Source of the DNA: JBAXLO01 sp037134755
GTDB taxonomy: Bacteria > Bacteroidota > Bacteroidia > Bacteroidales > JACABE01
Assembly: GCA_037134755.1 (NCBI GenBank)
Contig: JBAXLO010000048.1
Location: 1-25,039 of the forward strand
DNA length: 25,039 bases
Direction of reading: 5' to 3'
Positions 21,885 through 25,039 of the stretch are shown here, one piece after another. The notes under the pieces were generated by a model. The model was not told where the DNA came from and searched no databases. It was given only the letters and a program-made list of their open reading frames with translations. The position numbers and the translations under genes were made by a program. How positions within the stretch are numbered: the stretch's first letter is position 1; each line of letters opens with the position of its first letter.

Positions 21885-22949
21885 TTATTCTTTTAATAAA
21901 TGTTTTGGCACACCTTCGAATGTCATTTTAACAGGCTTGATATATCCTTTATCATCAAAATACATTCTATCAATACATGTTTCTCTATGATTTGATTTAT
22001 CAGTATTTAAAGGTCTACGGTGGTAGATAATATAATATTCGTCGGTGTTTGGGATATTAATAACTGAATGATGCCCTGCTCCTGTGGCTACCAAAGAATC
22101 TTGCTTTAATATTTTTTCAATACGTTTAAATGGACCTAGTGGAGTATTACCAATTGCATAAGCCACACTATAATCGGGGCCACCCCAACCACCTTCCGAC
22201 CACATCAAATAATATTTATTTAATCGCTTAACCACAAATACGCCTTCCACATAATGTTCGGGAGTAATCTCCTTATAAATTGTTCCATCCTCAAATGGTA
22301 TCACACTTAATAAATCCTTACTAAGCTTAACGACATTGCAATGGCTCCAACCTCCATAATATAAATAATAAGTACCATCATCATCACGAAATATAAATTG
22401 ATCAATTGGTTGAGCCCCGTTGTAAAACTTATCAATCAATGGTTTCCCTAAAGCATCAATAAATGGTCCGGCAGGATTATCACTTACAGCAACACCTATA
22501 CCACCATATTGATCGTTATTCTGAATATCGTTTGCCGAAAAGAAAAGATAGTATTTATTATTGGCTTTAATAGCCGAAGGTGCCCAAAGCGAATATGCAG
22601 CCCATTTTACATTTTCAATATCAAGAACATGCGAATGCTTTTCCCATTTAATCAAATCATAAGAAGAAAAAGCATTAAAGAATGTTGTTTTAAGATATTC
22701 TTTATTGATAGCATTCTTTCGGGCTTTGAGTTGTTGTTCGGTAAACTTTAAGGATCTGTCGGGTTGCCCTGAATCATCCGAATAAGTGGGATATATCCAA
22801 TATTGATTCCCAAATATTCTTCCTTCCGGATCAGCATACCAACCGGGTATTATAGGATTGCAGGATTTAATTGTATTAGATACGTTTCCTTGAGGATATA
22901 CGTATATAGAAACTAAGATAAAGAGATAAAGGCAACTGATTTTTTTCAT
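21885..22949 (-). CDS. Glycoside hydrolase family 43 protein, secreted
   Basis: The 354-residue product has a signal peptide (about 1-20, ending YVYPQG) and a five-bladed beta-propeller. The GH43 catalytic residues are in place: the base Asp40 in GWYADPEG (37-44), the pKa-tuning Asp183 in PIDQFIF and the acid Glu235 in VEGVFVV. His293/294 in GAGHHSV is the usual metal-site histidine. GH43 enzymes cut arabinofuranose, xylose or galactan linkages in plant polysaccharides; the substrate cannot be told. Expected in periplasm or outside. It has its own -7 box and a lipoprotein gene behind it. No SusC/SusD is nearby, so it is not in a standard polysaccharide utilization locus within this window. 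Confidence 0.92.
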   Translation of the reverse strand: MKKISCLYLFILVSIYVYPQGNVSNTIKSCNPIIPGWYADPEGRIFGNQYWIYPTYSDDSGQPDRSLKFTEQQLKARKNAINKEYLKTTFFNAFSSYDLIKWEKHSHVLDIENVKWAAYSLWAPSAIKANNKYYLFFSANDIQNNDQYGGIGVAVSDNPAGPFIDALGKPLIDKFYNGAQPIDQFIFRDDDGTYYLYYGGWSHCNVVKLSKDLLSVIPFEDGTIYKEITPEHYVEGVFVVKRLNKYYLMWSEGGWGGPDYSVAYAIGNTPLGPFKRIEKILKQDSLVATGAGHHSVINIPNTDEYYIIYHRRPLNTDKSNHRETCIDRMYFDDKGYIKPVKMTFEGVPKHLLKE

Positions 22950-22994
22950 TCTTAATGTTTAATTAATTATTAATTAGAATATCTAAACTTTGGA

Positions 22995-23002
22995 CAAATT
23001 TA
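22995..23002 (-). promoter_or_regulatory. -7 box of the GH43 operon
   Basis: The minus strand reads TAAATTTG, 46 bases before the ATG, so GH43 is probably transcribed separately from the barrel protein gene upstream. Confidence 0.5.
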
Positions 23003-23018
23003 ACATATCATTATAAAA

Positions 23019-24299
23019 CTAATTCTTTGCTTTTTTTTGAATTTTAAATGTTATTCCAAGGCAATAATGTATTGAATATAGATTTATATTATGAGCTATG
23101 AAACCATAATCAGTTGAACCATCATGCTCTAAAATAAAAGGAGTAAGATAATAATCCACCCCTGAGTTAAATGATAATGATAATAACCGATTCAACTTAT
23201 AGTTTATCCCTATTGAAAATGAAATAGGTAATGCCAATCTCATTTCTTTATTCCCTACATTAAAGCTAAAATCATAATTGTTAGGTGGATAAGCCACTCC
23301 GCTCATACCAATATTTGTTTCTGATTTTGCTAAAAGATAAGAAGCCCCAGCTCCTAAAAAAGAATACACAGAGATTCTTTTAAAATCATGATAATAACCA
23401 CCACTAATATAAAAGTTAATTAAATCATACGAACTTATAGTTTTAAGTAAAGGTCCACCATAATTATAATTTTCTTCAAAGCTAGTTCTATTATTTTGAA
23501 ATGAAAATTTAAGGGCTACTCCTGAATGATATATTTTTGTAAAAGATAAGTTTGTAAAATAGGCTGGTAATGAAGTTTCTTTACTATAATCTTTTATCAT
23601 TGTGCTATATTCTTTTATTTCAACCTTCCCGAAATTAAAACCACCCGCTATATTAATTTCCCATCTGTTGTTAACATTTTTGATTTTATAAGGACGGTAT
23701 TTTTTACGATCATTAATTTTATAACCTGTACTTAATTGCAAACCATAATAAAAATTTGGATGACTTTTAACGTAATTTAAAAATGTATTATAAGTTAGTC
23801 CGGCATTAAATTTATCTGTAATCTGATATTTAAAAGCACCATTAAAAACAAATCCGAAAACATCATTTTTATTATAACTTATATTATCTCCTAACATACC
23901 ATATATATATCCATTATCATAGGAGTTCTTATCAGCAAATCTTCCGGTGCCTATACTAATACCTAACATGGGTATAATTCTGAACTTATGAATTTCGAAC
24001 TTATACCCTGCCAAAAGAGCAAGAATATGAGAATATTCAAGATATTCGTGCAAATTAACATTATCAATATTTATATAATTATAACCATAGTAATTGTACT
24101 GCAAAGTATATTGGAACTTATTTCTAGTATAATTTAAATTACCTGAAAAATAAATCCCTTTATTATTAATGCTTGTCCCCCCTAATAGCTCTATTCCAAG
24201 CTCTTTTTTTACTAATGAATCTTTTTTCTGTGCAAAAAGATTATTAGTATAAAATTGAACGGGAAACAGTATCACCGCCAGTAAAATATATTTCTTCAT
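23019..24299 (-). CDS. Putative outer membrane beta-barrel protein
   Basis: The 426-residue product has a signal peptide (about 1-23, ending LFAQ) and many alternating aromatic/polar strands such as GNLNYTRNKFQYTLQYNYYGY, FRIIPMLGISIGTGRF, FGFVFNGAFKYQI and YSIHYCLGITFKI. This fits an outer membrane beta-barrel of about 14 or more strands, though no family is recognised. Its start lies inside the 3' end of the upstream lipoprotein gene: the two overlap by 56 bases in different frames. The signal peptide fixes this start. The pair is probably co-expressed and may function together at the surface. Confidence 0.72.
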   Translation of the reverse strand: MKKYILLAVILFPVQFYTNNLFAQKKDSLVKKELGIELLGGTSINNKGIYFSGNLNYTRNKFQYTLQYNYYGYNYINIDNVNLHEYLEYSHILALLAGYKFEIHKFRIIPMLGISIGTGRFADKNSYDNGYIYGMLGDNISYNKNDVFGFVFNGAFKYQITDKFNAGLTYNTFLNYVKSHPNFYYGLQLSTGYKINDRKKYRPYKIKNVNNRWEINIAGGFNFGKVEIKEYSTMIKDYSKETSLPAYFTNLSFTKIYHSGVALKFSFQNNRTSFEENYNYGGPLLKTISSYDLINFYISGGYYHDFKRISVYSFLGAGASYLLAKSETNIGMSGVAYPPNNYDFSFNVGNKEMRLALPISFSIGINYKLNRLLSLSFNSGVDYYLTPFILEHDGSTDYGFIAHNINLYSIHYCLGITFKIQKKAKN

Positions 24300-24873
24300 A
24301 TTTATTTGTACTAATATTGTTTTTTGTTATTTCCCAATGCAACTCATGAGATCTATTACCTATTACCTTTATAATTGTAGTTCTATCAACATTTGTTCCA
24401 ACAAAATTCGTATAATAACCATCAAAACCATTAGCGGTTATTACATCAATCCACAAATCATCATAGGAGTTATATGGACTTGTATTTTTACAGTAGAATT
24501 TTAAATACCCCCATTTTACTAGTCTCATATTACATTCATTAATAGTTCCGGATGTATAACTTATTCTGTTAAAACAATACCTATCTGATACAGCATTAAA
24601 ATATATACGGTCTGCATCTACAGTGGCAACACTAACATTTAAAGAATATTTTCCTTCATTATCTGTCGTTGTTGTAAGAGTTGTGTCAATTGTGTTTGAT
24701 CCGGTAAGATAATATGCAATTTTTAAAATCTTTACTCCTTCAACCGGTTTGCCTGTCACTGAATCTACTATGGTTCCATATATAATGCTGTTTGTAATAG
24801 TATTGTTTGCGTCTTTTTTGCAGGAAGAAGCTAGAAGAATTAAAAGGAAAATGCATTTTATTAATTTTTTCAT
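24244..24873 (-). CDS. Lipoprotein with carboxypeptidase-regulatory-like domain
   Basis: The 209-residue product has a signal with lipobox LASSC (Cys18) followed by KKD, and then IIYGTIVDSVTGKPVEGVKI (29-48), the typical start of a CarboxypepD_reg-like beta-sandwich, with the closing DNEGKYSLNV strand (about 76-85). The rest (about 110-209) is beta-rich with no recognised family. It should be lipid-anchored in the outer or inner membrane and may help hold or bind peptides or glycans. A -7 box (minus TACATTTG, 25018-25025) lies about 145 bases upstream. Its last 18 codons overlap the next gene. Confidence 0.78.
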   Translation of the reverse strand: MKKLIKCIFLLILLASSCKKDANNTITNSIIYGTIVDSVTGKPVEGVKILKIAYYLTGSNTIDTTLTTTTDNEGKYSLNVSVATVDADRIYFNAVSDRYCFNRISYTSGTINECNMRLVKWGYLKFYCKNTSPYNSYDDLWIDVITANGFDGYYTNFVGTNVDRTTIIKVIGNRSHELHWEITKNNISTNKYEEIYFTGGDTVSRSILY

Positions 24874-25017
24874 TTATGATGGTTTTAATTTTTATATCTA
24901 ATAAAATATCACAGTAGATAAAATAATTATAGATAATCTTCTTGATTAATAATATATTAATTCACAACAAATTCTCAATCAATTTAATCTAAAATATGTT
25001 TCTTAATAATATTTATG

Positions 25018-25025
25018 CAAATGTA
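25018..25025 (-). promoter_or_regulatory. -7 box of the lipoprotein/barrel operon
   Basis: The minus strand reads TACATTTG near the window edge, giving a leader of about 140 bases. A -33 element would be outside the window. Confidence 0.4.
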
Positions 25026-25039
25026 TACATTAATTATTA

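Overview
The window looks like a piece of a chromosome from a low-GC member of the Bacteroidota (Bacteroidales or a related order). The evidence is the strongly AT-rich intergenic DNA, repeated TAnnTTTG -7 boxes typical of Bacteroidota promoters, near absence of Shine-Dalgarno sequences, and Bacteroidota-type genes: an OmpH-like protein with a cytoplasmic tail, a SIS-CBS arabinose-5-phosphate isomerase, a RecQ with HRDC domain, a dihydroorotate dehydrogenase-like protein, type 2 PyrF, a GH43 secreted enzyme and many SPII lipoproteins. I cannot name the species. No rRNA, tRNA, CRISPR array, transposase or prophage gene was seen.

Layout. (1) 1-5222, minus strand: an OmpH-like protein and CutC in one operon, a putative outer membrane protein with a small haem c lipoprotein, and RecQ. 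(2) 5297-7480, plus strand: KdsD, an AhpD-like CMD protein and LptB; KdsD and LptB both serve lipopolysaccharide biogenesis and export. (3) 7617-8069, minus: a YhcH/YjgK family protein. (4) 8434-12102: an accessory stretch of small genes. It holds an MNT-type antitoxin with a 26-codon relic of its HepT partner, a lipoprotein, two small membrane proteins, a SUKH (SMI1/KNR4) protein and an unrecognised 204-residue protein. Its gaps carry copies of a promoter-bearing repeat. (5) 12103-12861: a gene-poor gap with eight tandem copies of a 21-bp unit and a candidate small transcript. (6) 12862-15519, plus: PrfA, PyrF and a Cys-rich DUF5714 protein. (7) 15552-16127, minus: thymidine kinase. (8) 16288-19530, plus: a Glu/Pro-rich conserved protein, Gmk, NadD and DusB. 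(9) 19590-20603, minus: a dihydroorotate dehydrogenase-like protein. (10) 20911-21084, plus: a 57-residue single-pass membrane protein. (11) 21183-24873, minus: secreted and surface proteins (lipoprotein with carboxypeptidase-regulatory-like fold, putative beta-barrel, GH43 enzyme, lipoprotein).

Most of the window is ordinary housekeeping. The parts that deserve attention are the accessory stretch with its repeat-bounded small genes and decayed HepT, the exactly phased 21-bp array, the short transcript candidate beside it, and a nonamer repeat family that appears in two distant gaps and runs into the start of dusB.
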